NCBI GenBank assembly: GCA_963820055.1
Contig: CAWFYJ010000006.1
Coordinates: forward strand, 1 to 64,000
Direction: 5' to 3'
DNA: 64,000 nucleotides
From: RHKX01 sp963820055
Lineage (GTDB): Bacteria; Actinomycetota; Thermoleophilia; Solirubrobacterales; 70-9
The notes under the pieces are model-generated. The model was given only the letters and a program-made list of their open reading frames with translations, made no database searches and was not told the DNA's origin. The translations under genes and the position numbers were made by a program. Positions 33,090-41,543 of this stretch are shown piece after piece (position 1 is the first letter of the stretch; the number at the start of each line of letters is the position of its first letter).

Positions 33090-35090
33090 ATGAGCGACCA
33101 CCGCCTGCCCGAGCGCGATCGCCCCTGGGTGATGCGCACCTATGCCGGGCACTCCGACGCCCGACGTTCCAACGAGCTCTACAGGCGGAACCTCGCCAAG
33201 GGCCAGACCGGCCTGTCGATCGCCTTCGACCTGCCGACGCAGACCGGCTACGACCCCGACGCCGTCCTGGCGCGGGGAGAGGTCGGCAAGGTCGGCGTCT
33301 CGGTCGCCCACCGCGGCGACATGGAGACGCTCGTCGAGGGCATCCCGCTGGCCGAGATGAACACGTCGATGACCATCAACGCCACGGCGGCATGGCTGCT
33401 CGGGCTCTACGTCGCGGTCGCCGACGAGCAGGGCGTCGCCCGCGACCAGCTCAAGGGCACGACCCAGAACGACATCATCAAGGAGTACCTCTCGCGCGGG
33501 ACCTACGCGTTCCCGCCGGAGCCCTCGATGCGCCTGATCGCCGACATGGTCGCGTTCACGGTCAACGAGATCCCGAGCTGGAACCCGATCAACATCTGCT
33601 CCTACCACCTGCAAGAGGCCGGAGCGACCCCCGTCCAGGAGATCGCCTTCGCGATCAGCAATGCGATCGCCGTCCTCGACTCGGTCCGCGAGCGCGGCCA
33701 GGTCTCCGAGGAGGATTTCCCGAAGGTCTTCGGCCGGATCAGCTTCTTCGTCAACGCCGGCGTCCGCTTCATCGAGGAGCACGCGAAGCTCCGCGCGATG
33801 GGCATCCTCTGGGAGGAGCTCGGCCGCGAGCGCTACGGCGTAACCGAGCCGCGCTTCCTGCGGATGCGCTACGGCGTCCAGGTCAACTCGCTCGGTCTCA
33901 CCGAGGCGCAGCCCGAGAACAACGTGCCGCGGATCGTCCTCGAGGCGCTTGCGGTCACCCTCGGTCGCGACGCCCGCGCCCGCGCCATCCAGCTGCCGGC
34001 CTGGAACGAGGCCCTCGGTCTCCCCCGCCCCTGGGACCAGCAGTGGAGCCTGCGGATCCAGCAGATCCTCGCCAACGAGACCGACCTCCTCGACTACCCC
34101 GACATCTTCGAGGGCTCGAAGGTCATGGACGGGCTCGTCGAGGAGCTGATCGAGGGATCGCGCGCCGAGATGGCGGTCGTCGCCGAACACGGCGGCGCCA
34201 CCACGAGCGAGGCGGTCTCCTACATGAAGGCGCGCCTCGTCGAGTCCCATCGCGACCGCCTCGCCCGGATCGAGTCCGGCGAGCTCAAGGTGATCGGCCA
34301 GAACTGCTTCACCGAGAGCGAGGACTCGCCGCTGACCGTCGGCGACGACGGTGGCATCCTCACCCCCGACCCCGAGGTCGAGCGCGAGCGCATCGAGGCC
34401 CTCGAGGAGTGGAAGGCGGGCCGCGACAACGCCGCCGTCGAGGCCGCACTCGAGGCGCTGGCCGCCACGGCCGCCGACGAGTCCGCCAACCTGATGCCGG
34501 CGACGATCGAGGCCGCCCGAGCGGGCGCCACCACCGGCGAATGGTCGGAGGCGCTCCGCGGCGTGTTCGGCCCCTACCGAGGCCCGACCGGGCTCGACGG
34601 CTCCGCCTCGGGCGGCAACGCCGAGCTGCTGGCCGGCGTCCGCGAGAGCGTCGCCGAGGTCTCCGAGTCGATCGGCCATCAGATCCGCATCCTCGTCGCC
34701 AAGCCGGGCCTCGACGGGCACTCCAACGGCGCCGAACAGATCGCCGTCCGCGCCCGCGACGTCGGCATGGAGGTCATCTATCAGGGCATCCGCCTGACGC
34801 CGGAGGAGATCGCCGCCTCGGCCGTCCAGGAGGACGTCGACGTGATCGGCCTCTCGATCCTCTCCGGCTCCCACCGCGAGCTCGTGCCCCGCGTCGTCGA
34901 GCTGATCCGCGAGGCGGGCGTCGATGCGCCGGTGATCGTCGGCGGGATCATCCCCCCCGCCGACGCCAGGATGCTGGCCGAGGCCGGGATCGCCCGCGTC
35001 TACACGCCCAAGGACTTCGACCTGAACCGGATCATGGTCGACATCGCCGAGCTCGTCGCCGACCAGGCGAGCGCCACCCAGCCCGCCTAG
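33090..35090 (+). CDS. ecm: Ethylmalonyl-CoA mutase (B12-dependent)
   Basis: This 666-residue protein combines a mutase TIM barrel and a C-terminal cobalamin domain. The N-terminus RPWVMRTYAGHSDARRSNELYR and the segments NLAKGQTGLSIAFDLPTQTGYD and MNTSMTINATAAWLL match the Ecm/MeaA group rather than classical two-subunit methylmalonyl-CoA mutase. The base-off B12 motif DGHSNG is near residue 543, followed by GLSILSGSH and PVIVGGIIP. It converts ethylmalonyl-CoA to methylsuccinyl-CoA, directly after crotonyl-CoA carboxylase/reductase. The start is fixed by TAGAAT-N7-ATG. A GNAT gene follows by four bases. Confidence 0.92.
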   Translation: MSDHRLPERDRPWVMRTYAGHSDARRSNELYRRNLAKGQTGLSIAFDLPTQTGYDPDAVLARGEVGKVGVSVAHRGDMETLVEGIPLAEMNTSMTINATAAWLLGLYVAVADEQGVARDQLKGTTQNDIIKEYLSRGTYAFPPEPSMRLIADMVAFTVNEIPSWNPINICSYHLQEAGATPVQEIAFAISNAIAVLDSVRERGQVSEEDFPKVFGRISFFVNAGVRFIEEHAKLRAMGILWEELGRERYGVTEPRFLRMRYGVQVNSLGLTEAQPENNVPRIVLEALAVTLGRDARARAIQLPAWNEALGLPRPWDQQWSLRIQQILANETDLLDYPDIFEGSKVMDGLVEELIEGSRAEMAVVAEHGGATTSEAVSYMKARLVESHRDRLARIESGELKVIGQNCFTESEDSPLTVGDDGGILTPDPEVERERIEALEEWKAGRDNAAVEAALEALAATAADESANLMPATIEAARAGATTGEWSEALRGVFGPYRGPTGLDGSASGGNAELLAGVRESVAEVSESIGHQIRILVAKPGLDGHSNGAEQIAVRARDVGMEVIYQGIRLTPEEIAASAVQEDVDVIGLSILSGSHRELVPRVVELIREAGVDAPVIVGGIIPPADARMLAEAGIARVYTPKDFDLNRIMVDIAELVADQASATQPA

Positions 35091-35094
35091 CGCG

Positions 35095-35652
35095 GTGGGC
35101 GCGATCGAGTTCCCGATCGGCGGGATCGACGACGGCGTCGTCAGGCTGCGACTCCACGCCGAGAGCGACATCGAGGCCGCGGCCGTCGCCTCCCTCGATC
35201 CCGAGGTCCTCCGCTGGACCCGGGTGCCCGACGACAACACCGCCGAAGCGATGCGCGCCTGGATCGACGAATGGCGGTCGGGGCCGGGCGGCGAACTGCA
35301 CCTGGCGATCACCGGGGCCGAGGACGGCGCCTTCCTCGGCGCCGCCGGCATCGTCCGTTTCGAGCCCGACGAGCGACGGTGCGAGATCGGCTATTGGGTC
35401 GCCGCCGGGGCCCGCGGTCGCGGCGTCGCCACGAGGGCCGTGCGGCTGCTCGGCGAGTGGATCTTCGCCGCGTTGCCGATCGACCGGATCGGGATCGCGG
35501 CCGAGGTCGACAACGCCGGATCGAGGGCGGTGGCCGAGCGCTGCGGCTACGTCTTCGAGGGGATCCTGCGCTCGTGGCTCGTGATCAAGGGCGAGCCCCG
35601 CGACACCGCCATGTACTCGCTGCTGCGCACCGACGAGCCGCAAGTCTCCTGA
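35095..35652 (+). CDS. GNAT acetyltransferase (RimJ/RimL-like)
   Basis: This 185-residue protein has the GNAT layout with an acetyl-CoA loop VAAGARGRGVATRAVRLLGEWIF near residue 100 and RIGIAAEVDNAGSRAVAERCGYVFEGILR (in parts), typical of RimJ/RimL-type N-acetyltransferases. It probably acetylates a protein N-terminus or small amine. GTG 35095 is the start, four bases after ecm, so it is co-transcribed, though no functional link to ecm is obvious. Confidence 0.85.
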   Translation: MGAIEFPIGGIDDGVVRLRLHAESDIEAAAVASLDPEVLRWTRVPDDNTAEAMRAWIDEWRSGPGGELHLAITGAEDGAFLGAAGIVRFEPDERRCEIGYWVAAGARGRGVATRAVRLLGEWIFAALPIDRIGIAAEVDNAGSRAVAERCGYVFEGILRSWLVIKGEPRDTAMYSLLRTDEPQVS

Positions 35653-35710
35653 CAGGCGCCGCGAGCGGCCGCGCCCGCTTGCCCGAACCGCCACAATTGG
35701 TGGTCAGGCA

Positions 35711-36283
35711 ATGGCGGAAGAGTTGAACACCACGGACCGAAGCGCCTGGCTGCGCTGTTACCGCTGCTGGTCGCAGCGCCTCGAGGCTCAGGTCCACTAC
35801 GACGCGATCCTCCGGATCGACCCCGAGACCGGCGAGCCCGCCGAGCGGATCGACGAGGTCCAGGAGTCGGTCGTCCAGTGCCTCGACTGCATGCACGACC
35901 AGCCGCACCTCGTCGTCGAGGAGGGCAAGGTCGTGCCGATCGAGGACCGCTGGGAGCGCCTCGTCGCCGGCACCCCCTGGGTCGCCTCCTGCACCGTCAC
36001 CGTCGACCAGGACCTCGTCGAGGTCTGCTCCGGCCCCGAGGCCGCCGACAGCCTCACCTACGGCGCCTTCGGCGACGCCGGCACGCGCGAGTTCTTCACC
36101 CACGTCCGCTTCCACAAGCACGACGAGGAGCGGATCGTCGTCCACCTCCTCGTCGAGCTCTACGCCCGGTCGCCGAACGAGGCGACCGACGTCCTCGAGA
36201 GCGCCGCCCGCGGCCCCCTCGAGATCACCTCGCTGGCCGAGGAGAGCCGCCCGCCGGCTCACGCGGCCGACGAGGCTCACTGA
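35711..36283 (+). CDS. Protein with two CxxC motifs, zinc-ribbon-like
   Basis: This 190-residue protein is not recognised. Two CxxC pairs, LRCYRCWSQ near residue 16 and VQCLDCMHDQ near 58, are spaced as in a zinc ribbon. The rest is acidic with mixed strands and helices, and the C-terminus is disordered. It may be a zinc-binding accessory protein. GGTGG upstream of ATG is a weak Shine-Dalgarno. The following 372-base gap (36284-36655) has several hairpins and no gene. Confidence 0.6.
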   Translation: MAEELNTTDRSAWLRCYRCWSQRLEAQVHYDAILRIDPETGEPAERIDEVQESVVQCLDCMHDQPHLVVEEGKVVPIEDRWERLVAGTPWVASCTVTVDQDLVEVCSGPEAADSLTYGAFGDAGTREFFTHVRFHKHDEERIVVHLLVELYARSPNEATDVLESAARGPLEITSLAEESRPPAHAADEAH

Positions 36284-36422
36284 GGTACCTCCGGGAGTCA
36301 GTCGTCCGATTCGGTCCGGATAGCGGACCAACCGCTCCAGTGGCCGGCCGGAAGGTGTTCGGGAGGCGAAGGAGGCAGTGAGGGTGGTGGCTGGCGACCG
36401 CAGCGGCTGACCCCGAGGCTCG

Positions 36423-36460
36423 ATGGCGAGTTTGGGCCTCACAGGGCCCAAATTCGCCAT
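36423..36460. repeat. Perfect-type inverted repeat in 36.3-36.65 kb gap
   Basis: ATGGCGAGTTTGGGCC pairs with GGCCCAAATTCGCCAT around a six-base loop, 16 base pairs with one G-T. It could terminate the zinc-ribbon-like gene. Confidence 0.5.
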
Positions 36461-36512
36461 TACCCGCTGACTAACCTCGCGAATGGCATTCCGTACAGGC
36501 TGGGGCATGTCA

Positions 36513-36534
36513 ACTTGCCACCGAGATGGCAAGT
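36513..36534. repeat. Short inverted repeat
   Basis: ACTTGCCA-N6-TGGCAAGT, eight perfect base pairs, in the same gap. Confidence 0.35.
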
Positions 36535-36543
36535 GATCCTCGC

Positions 36544-36561
36544 CCTTCGCTTCGCGTCCGG
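36544..36561 (-). repeat. Dispersed 18-base intergenic repeat, copy 2
   Basis: Exact reverse-complement copy of the repeat at 39434-39451, in the gap beside the M42 peptidase gene. Confidence 0.4.
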
Positions 36562-36562
36562 T

Positions 36563-36644
36563 CTGACAGGAGGCCGAGCGGGGCCACGCGGCGAACTCCG
36601 TAAGTGCCGGAGCCGCGTGGTCTGCCGATCGGCCCTCCTGGCAG
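36563..36644. other. Multi-stem structured element
   Basis: An outer stem (CTG-CAGGAGGCCGA with TCGGCCCTCCTG-CAG, one bulge) encloses an inner stem CCACGCGGC with GCCGCGTGG, tipped by CTCCG/CGGAG. The roughly 80-base element is 12 bases past the M42 peptidase stop on the minus strand, so it may be its terminator or a structured RNA. Confidence 0.4.
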
Positions 36645-36655
36645 CGCGACTCGCC

Positions 36656-37712
36656 CTACCGGATGAAGCTCTCGCTCCCATCCAACCGCCGGATGAACGC
36701 CACCAGGAGCTGAATCGCGCCCTCGACGTCGGCCAGGTCGACCATCTCCACCGACGAGTGCATGTAGCGGAGCGGGATCGAGACGAGGCCCGCGGCGATG
36801 CCGCCCTTCGAGATCTGGATCGAGTCGGCGTCGGTGCCGGTGTAGCGGCCGGAGGCCTCGAGCGTGTAGTCGATGCCCTCCGCCTCGGCGGCGTCGCGGA
36901 GCAGGTCGGCGACGATGTGGTTGAGGGTCGAGCCGCGGCCGATCACCGGGTCCGGAGCCGAGCGCATGGTCGCCGTTCTCCTGCTTGGAGATGCCCGGCG
37001 CGTCGGTGGCGTGGGTGACGTCGACGGCGATGCCGATGTCGGGAGACAGCGAGAAGGACGTGGTGGCGGAGCCGAACAGCCCGATCTCCTCCTGCGAGAC
37101 CGCGCAGCCGACGACGCCGACTGCGACGTCGTCACCCTCGCTGATCCGGCGCGCCACCTCGAGCGCGACGTAGGAGCCGAGGCGGTTGTCCATCGAACGG
37201 GAGGCGAGGCGGCCGTTCGGGAGGCTGAGCGGCTCGGCGGCGAGCACGGCGGGATCGCCGACGCTGACGTATGTCTCGGCGTCCTCCTTGTCCTTGGCGC
37301 CGATGTCGATGTGCATCGCCTTGATCTCGGCGGGCTTCTTGCGGTCGTCGGGCTCGAGCAGGTGGATCGGCTTCTTGCCGATCACGCCGGGCACCTCGCC
37401 GTCACGGCCGCGGACGATGACGCGCTGACCGACGAGGTTCTGCGGGTCCCAGCCGCCGATCGGCCCGAACCAGAGGAAGCCGTCGCTGTCGATGTGGCTG
37501 ATGAAGAGACCGATCTCGTCGATGTGGCCGACGATCGCGACCGTCGGCCGGTCCTCGCCGACGCCGACCGACACCGTCGAGGACCCGAGCACGTCGGCCT
37601 TGACGTCGCCGAACGATGCGGCCTCGCGCCAGACCTCCGCGGCCGGCGTCTCATAGCCGGAGGGCGCGGGGACGCGGATCAGCGCATCGAGGGTCTCGGG
37701 GGTCTCGCTCAT
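36656..37712 (-). CDS. M42-family glutamyl aminopeptidase-like enzyme, frameshifted
   Basis: The frame from 37712 encodes an M42 peptidase: VGHIDEIGLFISHID (metal His-Asp), SMDNRLGSYVALEVARR, CAVSQEEIGLFGS (catalytic Glu) and AVDVTHATDAPG. It breaks after KQENGDHALGSGP at about 36948, where CCC probably contains one base too many. The correct continuation VIGRGSTLNHIV...AFIRRLDGSESFIR runs to TAG at 36656-36658. Corrected length would be about 351 residues, normal for the family. These are cytosolic metalloaminopeptidases, often dodecameric. GAGGAGAG precedes the ATG. Confidence 0.8.
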
Positions 37713-37823
37713 TCGGTCTCTCTCCTCGTCGTCGATTCCAGTTGTCCGTACACCTTTGCAACCCGCCGGCGTCCGTGTCCGAAGGGCGTCCCGGCCGGCG
37801 TCAGTCGCGCCACTCGCCGCCGG

Positions 37824-38456
37824 TCACGACGGGCGGCCATCCCGTCGCCGCCCGGACCGGGGATCGAGATCCGCCAGCCCGGCGACGACCTCGTGACGCT
37901 CGCGTTTCTTGTCGGCGACGAGGCCGGCGTGCTCGTAGACGCGGCCGTTGTCGGCGTAGAGGAGCCGCGGAACGAGGACCCGTGCGGCGGGGTCGTCCAC
38001 CCCCGGCACCGATCCCGGGACCAGGTAGTCGAAGTCGGGGTCGCGCTCCCAGCCGACGTCGTCGCGGCGGTCGAGCACGGCGGCGATCAGCTCCGGCGCG
38101 GCCTCGCTGCAACCGCCACGGTCGGACGGCCCGCCGACGGAGCCGTGCTTGACGGCGAGGATCGCGCCGTCGTAGGCGGCGAGGCGGGCGAGGAGGTCGT
38201 TGGCCGCCGCGGCGTCGCGGCGCTCGGCGGCGTGCTCGAGCCAGAGGAGGACCGCCATCGGCGGCTCGACCCTGGCGACCGGGGCGAGCGAGCCGATCCC
38301 GCAGCACGGGACGACGGCGAATGCCGCCGCGGGATCGAACCCGCCGGCGGGGTCGATCAGCGACCCGCCGCGGGCCGTCACCTCGCCCTCCCACGGCGGC
38401 GGGCCCTCGGGCCGGCCGCTCAGGTCGGGTTGCCGCGTTGCGTAGGGATCGGCCAC
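37824..38456 (-). CDS. PckA C-terminus-like protein (uncertain)
   Basis: This 210-residue protein lies 16 bases after the MaoC gene in the same direction. Its second half has GWERDPDFDYLVPGSVPGVDD and RVLVPRLLYADNGRVYEHAGLV, which remind me of the C-terminal part of some long ATP-type PEP carboxykinases (WERDPDFGYEVA), and the first half has an AVKHGSVGGPSD segment of similar type. The P-loop and active-site N-terminus are absent, so it is not an intact kinase. It may be a divergent or truncated paralogue. The assignment comes from memory of the family and is tentative. Confidence 0.4.
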   Translation of the reverse strand: MADPYATRQPDLSGRPEGPPPWEGEVTARGGSLIDPAGGFDPAAAFAVVPCCGIGSLAPVARVEPPMAVLLWLEHAAERRDAAAANDLLARLAAYDGAILAVKHGSVGGPSDRGGCSEAAPELIAAVLDRRDDVGWERDPDFDYLVPGSVPGVDDPAARVLVPRLLYADNGRVYEHAGLVADKKRERHEVVAGLADLDPRSGRRRDGRPS

Positions 38457-38472
38457 GGCTTCGGCCGGCCCC

Positions 38473-38994
38473 CTACTCCCCGGGGTGCTTGCGGGGGATC
38501 AGGACGGTCCGCTTGAACTCGGCGACGAGCGTGTTGTCCTGCTTGTAGACGCGGGTGTGGACCTTGACGATGCCGCGGTCGAGCTTCGACTTCGACGGAC
38601 GGACGTCGAGGACCTCGGACTCGCAGAAGAGCGTGTCGCCGTGGAACACCGGGTTCGGGTGGCTGAGCTCCTCGGTGGCGAGGTTCGCGATCGCCTTGCC
38701 GGAGACGTCGCTGACCGACATCCCGAGGGCGAGCGAGTAGACGAGCGGCCCGACGACGACGTTCTGGCCCTGCTGCGACGCGCCTGCGTAGACGTCGTTG
38801 AGGTGCAGCGGGTGGTGGTTCATCGTGATCAGGCAGAAGAGGTGGTCGTCCGACTCGGTGACCGTCTTGGCGGGCCAGTGCTTGTAGACGGCGCCGACCT
38901 CGAACTCCTCGAGGTAGCGGCCGTAGGCGTGGGCGCCCGACGCCTCGCGCTCGGCCTGGTCGGTGGTCAACTCGTGCGTTTCGTTGTCGCTCAT
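38473..38994 (-). CDS. MaoC-family hydratase (mesaconyl-CoA hydratase candidate)
   Basis: This 173-residue hotdog protein has the MaoC pattern: YLEEFEVGAVYKHWPAKTVTESDDHLFCLITMNHHPLHLNDVYA (in parts, near residue 27), in which the Asp and His are catalytic, then VVGPLVYSLALGMSV and PVFHGDTLFCESEVLDVR. It adds water to an enoyl-CoA. Its position downstream of the acyl-CoA dehydrogenase and SCP2 genes suits mesaconyl-CoA hydratase of the ethylmalonyl-CoA pathway. The specific substrate is inferred. GAGGAG precedes the ATG. Confidence 0.85.
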   Translation of the reverse strand: MSDNETHELTTDQAEREASGAHAYGRYLEEFEVGAVYKHWPAKTVTESDDHLFCLITMNHHPLHLNDVYAGASQQGQNVVVGPLVYSLALGMSVSDVSGKAIANLATEELSHPNPVFHGDTLFCESEVLDVRPSKSKLDRGIVKVHTRVYKQDNTLVAEFKRTVLIPRKHPGE

Positions 38995-39052
38995 GACTCC
39001 TCGGTGCGTTAGCGGGTGGGGGACTTCGGAAAGGTTTGGCGGGCGGCGGGGT

Positions 39053-39415
39053 TCAGCGGACGCGCTTGAGCTTGCCGCGCGCCTCGTGCTTGGCGATGAC
39101 GCCGCCGAGCAGGCGGATCACCGCCGGATCGCCGCCGATCTTGACGACGCCGTGCTCGTAGGCGGTGTGCCAGTGAGCGAGGTCGGCGTCGGCGAGGTCG
39201 TTGAAGTCGGCGCGGGGAAGCGAGATCTCGATCCGGGCGTCCTCCGGCTCCTCCTTGGCGATCTCGGGACCCGGGGCGCTGACCCTGAATACCTGGACGT
39301 CGCCGCGGCCTCGCAGCTCGAGGCGCCCGACCAGCTTCAGCTTCGCCAGCGCCGGAAGCTGCTCGATGAACCGCTTGTAGGCGATCTCGATCAGATCCTG
39401 GGTGATGGAAGACAT
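39053..39415 (-). CDS. SCP2 sterol-carrier-like protein
   Basis: This 120-residue protein has an SCP2-like fold: LKLVGRLELRGRGDVQVFRVSAPGPEIAKEEPEDARIEISLP (in parts), then FNDLADADLAHWHTAYEHGVVKIGGDPAVIRLLGGVIAKH. Such domains bind lipids or acyl-CoA. It sits between the acyl-CoA dehydrogenase and MaoC genes, so it may carry or bind an acyl-CoA. Spacing is 45 and 58 bases. Confidence 0.75.
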   Translation of the reverse strand: MSSITQDLIEIAYKRFIEQLPALAKLKLVGRLELRGRGDVQVFRVSAPGPEIAKEEPEDARIEISLPRADFNDLADADLAHWHTAYEHGVVKIGGDPAVIRLLGGVIAKHEARGKLKRVR

Positions 39416-39433
39416 CTCAGAACCCCGTCATGC

Positions 39434-39451
39434 CCGGACGCGAAGCGAAGG
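39434..39451 (+). repeat. Dispersed 18-base intergenic repeat, copy 1
   Basis: CCGGACGCGAAGCGAAGG occurs here between the acyl-CoA dehydrogenase and SCP2 genes; its exact reverse complement is at 36544-36561. A 12-base core (GGACGCGAAGCG) recurs at 46756-46767. All are outside genes. Confidence 0.4.
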
Positions 39452-39460
39452 ACATGGCGG

Positions 39461-40678
39461 TCATATCTTGTTCCTCTGCAGGAGCTTCTTGCCGATCACC
39501 ATGCGCTGGATCTCCGAGGTTCCCTCGCCGATCAGCAGCAGCGGCGCGTCGCGATAGAGGCGCTCGATCTCGTACTCCTTCGAGTATCCGTAGCCGCCGT
39601 GGATCCGGAAGGACTGCTCGACGCACTCCTTGCCGGTCTCGGATGCGATCAGCTTGGCCATCCCGGCCTCGAGGTCGGAGCGCTGGCCGGCGTCCTTCAT
39701 CCGCGCCGCCTTCAGCGTCACGAGCCGCGCCGCTTCGATCTTCGTCGCCATGTCGGCGAGCTTGAAGAGGATCGCCTGGTGCTGGGCGATCGGCTTACCG
39801 AACGTCTTCCGCTCCTGGCTGTAGCGGAGGGCGAGCTCGAGGGCGCGCTGGGCGATGCCGACGCCGCGGGCGGCGACGTTGACGCGACCGACCTCGAGCG
39901 CATCCATCATCTGCGAGAAGCCCTTGCCGAGGCCGTCCTCCTCGCCGCCGAGGATCCGGTCGGGCGAGCAGCGGTAGCCGTTGTAGACGAGCTCGGTCGA
40001 CTCGACGCCCTTGTAGCCCATCTTCTTGATCTGCGGCGGAACCTCGAGCCCGGCGAACTCGCCGGTGTTCTGGTGCTCGCCGGGGACCTTTTCGGTGATG
40101 AAGCAGGTCATCCCGGTGTGGGGCGGGTCGGCCTTGGTGTCGTTCTTCATCAGCGTGAAGACGACCGAGGAGCGGAGCCCGTTCGTGACCCACATCTTCT
40201 GGCCGTCGAGGATCCAGTCGCCGCTGGCGTCGTCCTTCTTGGCCGTGGCCTTGATCCCCTGGACGTCGGAGCCGACCTCAGGCTCGGACAGCGAGAAGGC
40301 GGCACGCATCTCGCCCGTCGCCATCTTCGGAAGGAAGTAGTCCTTCTGCTCGTCGGTGCCGAACTTCATCAGCAGGTAGGAGCCGATGAAGTGGGTGTTG
40401 ACGACGCCGGAGATCGAGATCCAGCCTCGCGACAGCTCCTCGACGATCATCGTGTAGGTCGTCAGGTCGAGGCCCATCCCGCCGTACTCCTCGGGAATCG
40501 TCACCCCGAACAGCCCGAGCTCCTTCATCTGCTCGACGATCGGCTCCGGGAACTTGTCCTCGTGGTCGTACTCCTCGGCGACGGGGAGGATCTCGTTGTC
40601 GACGAAGGAGCGCACCATCTCGGTGATCTCCTTCTGGATGTCGGTCTTCTCTTCGAAGGTCGGGGCGTCTACGGCCAT
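39461..40678 (-). CDS. Acyl-CoA dehydrogenase (methylsuccinyl-CoA dehydrogenase candidate)
   Basis: The 405-residue flavoprotein has the ACAD signatures: FGVTIPEEYGGMGLDLTTY, AFSLSEPEVGSDVQGIKATAKK near residue 134, KMGYKGVESTELVYNG, RKTFGKPIAQHQAI and the C-terminal QSFRIHGGYGYSKEYEIERLYRDAPLLLIGEGTSEIQR (in parts), with a catalytic-Glu region of the usual type. In Streptomyces the ccr-meaA cluster carries an ACAD of this size, and methylsuccinyl-CoA dehydrogenase is the missing step here. It heads the operon with SCP2 and MaoC. Specificity is inferred. Confidence 0.88.
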   Translation of the reverse strand: MAVDAPTFEEKTDIQKEITEMVRSFVDNEILPVAEEYDHEDKFPEPIVEQMKELGLFGVTIPEEYGGMGLDLTTYTMIVEELSRGWISISGVVNTHFIGSYLLMKFGTDEQKDYFLPKMATGEMRAAFSLSEPEVGSDVQGIKATAKKDDASGDWILDGQKMWVTNGLRSSVVFTLMKNDTKADPPHTGMTCFITEKVPGEHQNTGEFAGLEVPPQIKKMGYKGVESTELVYNGYRCSPDRILGGEEDGLGKGFSQMMDALEVGRVNVAARGVGIAQRALELALRYSQERKTFGKPIAQHQAILFKLADMATKIEAARLVTLKAARMKDAGQRSDLEAGMAKLIASETGKECVEQSFRIHGGYGYSKEYEIERLYRDAPLLLIGEGTSEIQRMVIGKKLLQRNKI

Positions 40679-40808
40679 GTGTGTGAAGGCTCCTGCAGGG
40701 ATCTGGGGCGAACGTCGGACCTCGTCGCGGCTCCGAGGGCTTGCGCGTTCTCGCGGTCGCCTGCGACGTCCGAAGGATACCTGCGCTCGGGTTCCGGCGC
40801 CGAAAGCA

Positions 40809-40846
40809 GAGAGGCTCCCCGGGACCGAAATCCGGGGGAGCCTCTC
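40809..40846 (-). terminator. Terminator of the lipoprotein gene
   Basis: GAGAGGCTCCCC pairs with GGGGAGCCTCTC around about 14 bases; the minus strand continues TGCTTTCGG. It lies in the 201-base gap between the lipoprotein and the acyl-CoA dehydrogenase. Confidence 0.65.
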
Positions 40847-40879
40847 GCAGCCGTTCGGCTCAGCGGGTGGTGACCCGGA

Positions 40880-41412
40880 TCAGCCCGTCGTCGAGTCGGT
40901 CGAGGAGCCGCCCAGCTGGATGCCGGCGTCAGACAGCGACTGCGCCGCCTGGGTCAGCTCGGTCTGGAAGTCGACCCCGGCCTGCTGAAGCGCCTGCGCG
41001 GCCTCCTGCAGGGCCTGCTTGTCGCCGGAAGCGGCGGCATCGCTCACGTCGGTCAGCTTCGACGAGAAGTTCTCGAGTGCCGAGAGCGTCTGGTCGTGAC
41101 CCTCCTGGGCGTCGGCCGGAGGCGTCAGAGCGCTGAAGTCGTCGATCGCGCCCTGGATCTCAGTCTCGGCCTGGTCGACGAGGTCGCTGAACTCAGCGGG
41201 CGTCTTCGAGTTCGAGATCTGGGTGCCGAGCTGCTGGAACTGCGTTCCGAAGTCGAGCAGGATCGTCTGCGCCTGCTGGGCGTACTCCTCGTTGGTGAGG
41301 GCTGCCGAGCTGCTGCTGTCGCTGCTGTCGGTGCTGTCGCTGCTGCCGCATCCGGCGACCGCGATGAGCCCAACGAGGGCAAGGACGATTAGCGGAATTC
41401 TAGAAGTCGCAT
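40880..41412 (-). CDS. Secreted lipoprotein with helical repeats, frame break near start
   Basis: The body encodes a lipoprotein: hydrophobic IPLIVLALVGLIAVAGC with lipobox AGC, a Ser/Asp-rich stretch, then helices rich in Gln, Ala and Asp (AQQAQTILLDFGTQFQQLGTQ). There is no start codon in frame near the signal. The well-placed ATG at 41412, after GGGAGTTAC, is in another frame (MRLLEF then stop), so a base is probably missing near TCTAGAATTC. Corrected, it would read MRLLE-IPLIV. Function unknown; it resembles small secreted coiled proteins. Confidence 0.65.
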
Positions 41413-41418
41413 GTAACT

Positions 41419-41444
41419 CCCTGGTCGGGGCCCTCCGATCAGGG
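41419..41444. repeat. Inverted repeat in divergent lipoprotein-mcl gap
   Basis: CCCTGGTCGG pairs with CCGATCAGGG around six bases. It sits in the 5' region of the lipoprotein gene and may be regulatory. Confidence 0.3.
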
Positions 41445-41543
41445 CCGATTGAGCGCTGGAGTCTACGCGCGGCCGGGACGTAACCGCGGGCCGGGCCTGC
41501 GCTAGCGTCCCGCCCCCCAGAACGTCTCACCTCCAGGAGCAGA

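Noticed and set aside
31344..35090. Very long open frame of 1248 codons upstream of and including ecm
   Set aside because: The part before 33090 is antisense to the MBL and secreted-protein genes; GC-rich DNA leaves such frames open. A leaderless promoter marks the true start.
32196..35351. A 1051-codon frame on the minus strand
   Set aside because: Only the last 275 codons encode a recognisable MBL protein; the rest is antisense to ecm and GNAT.
41395..41410. XbaI/EcoRI-like sites suggesting vector sequence
   Set aside because: Genomic-type genes and codon use continue on both sides; the sites are two overlapping six-base strings that can occur by chance.
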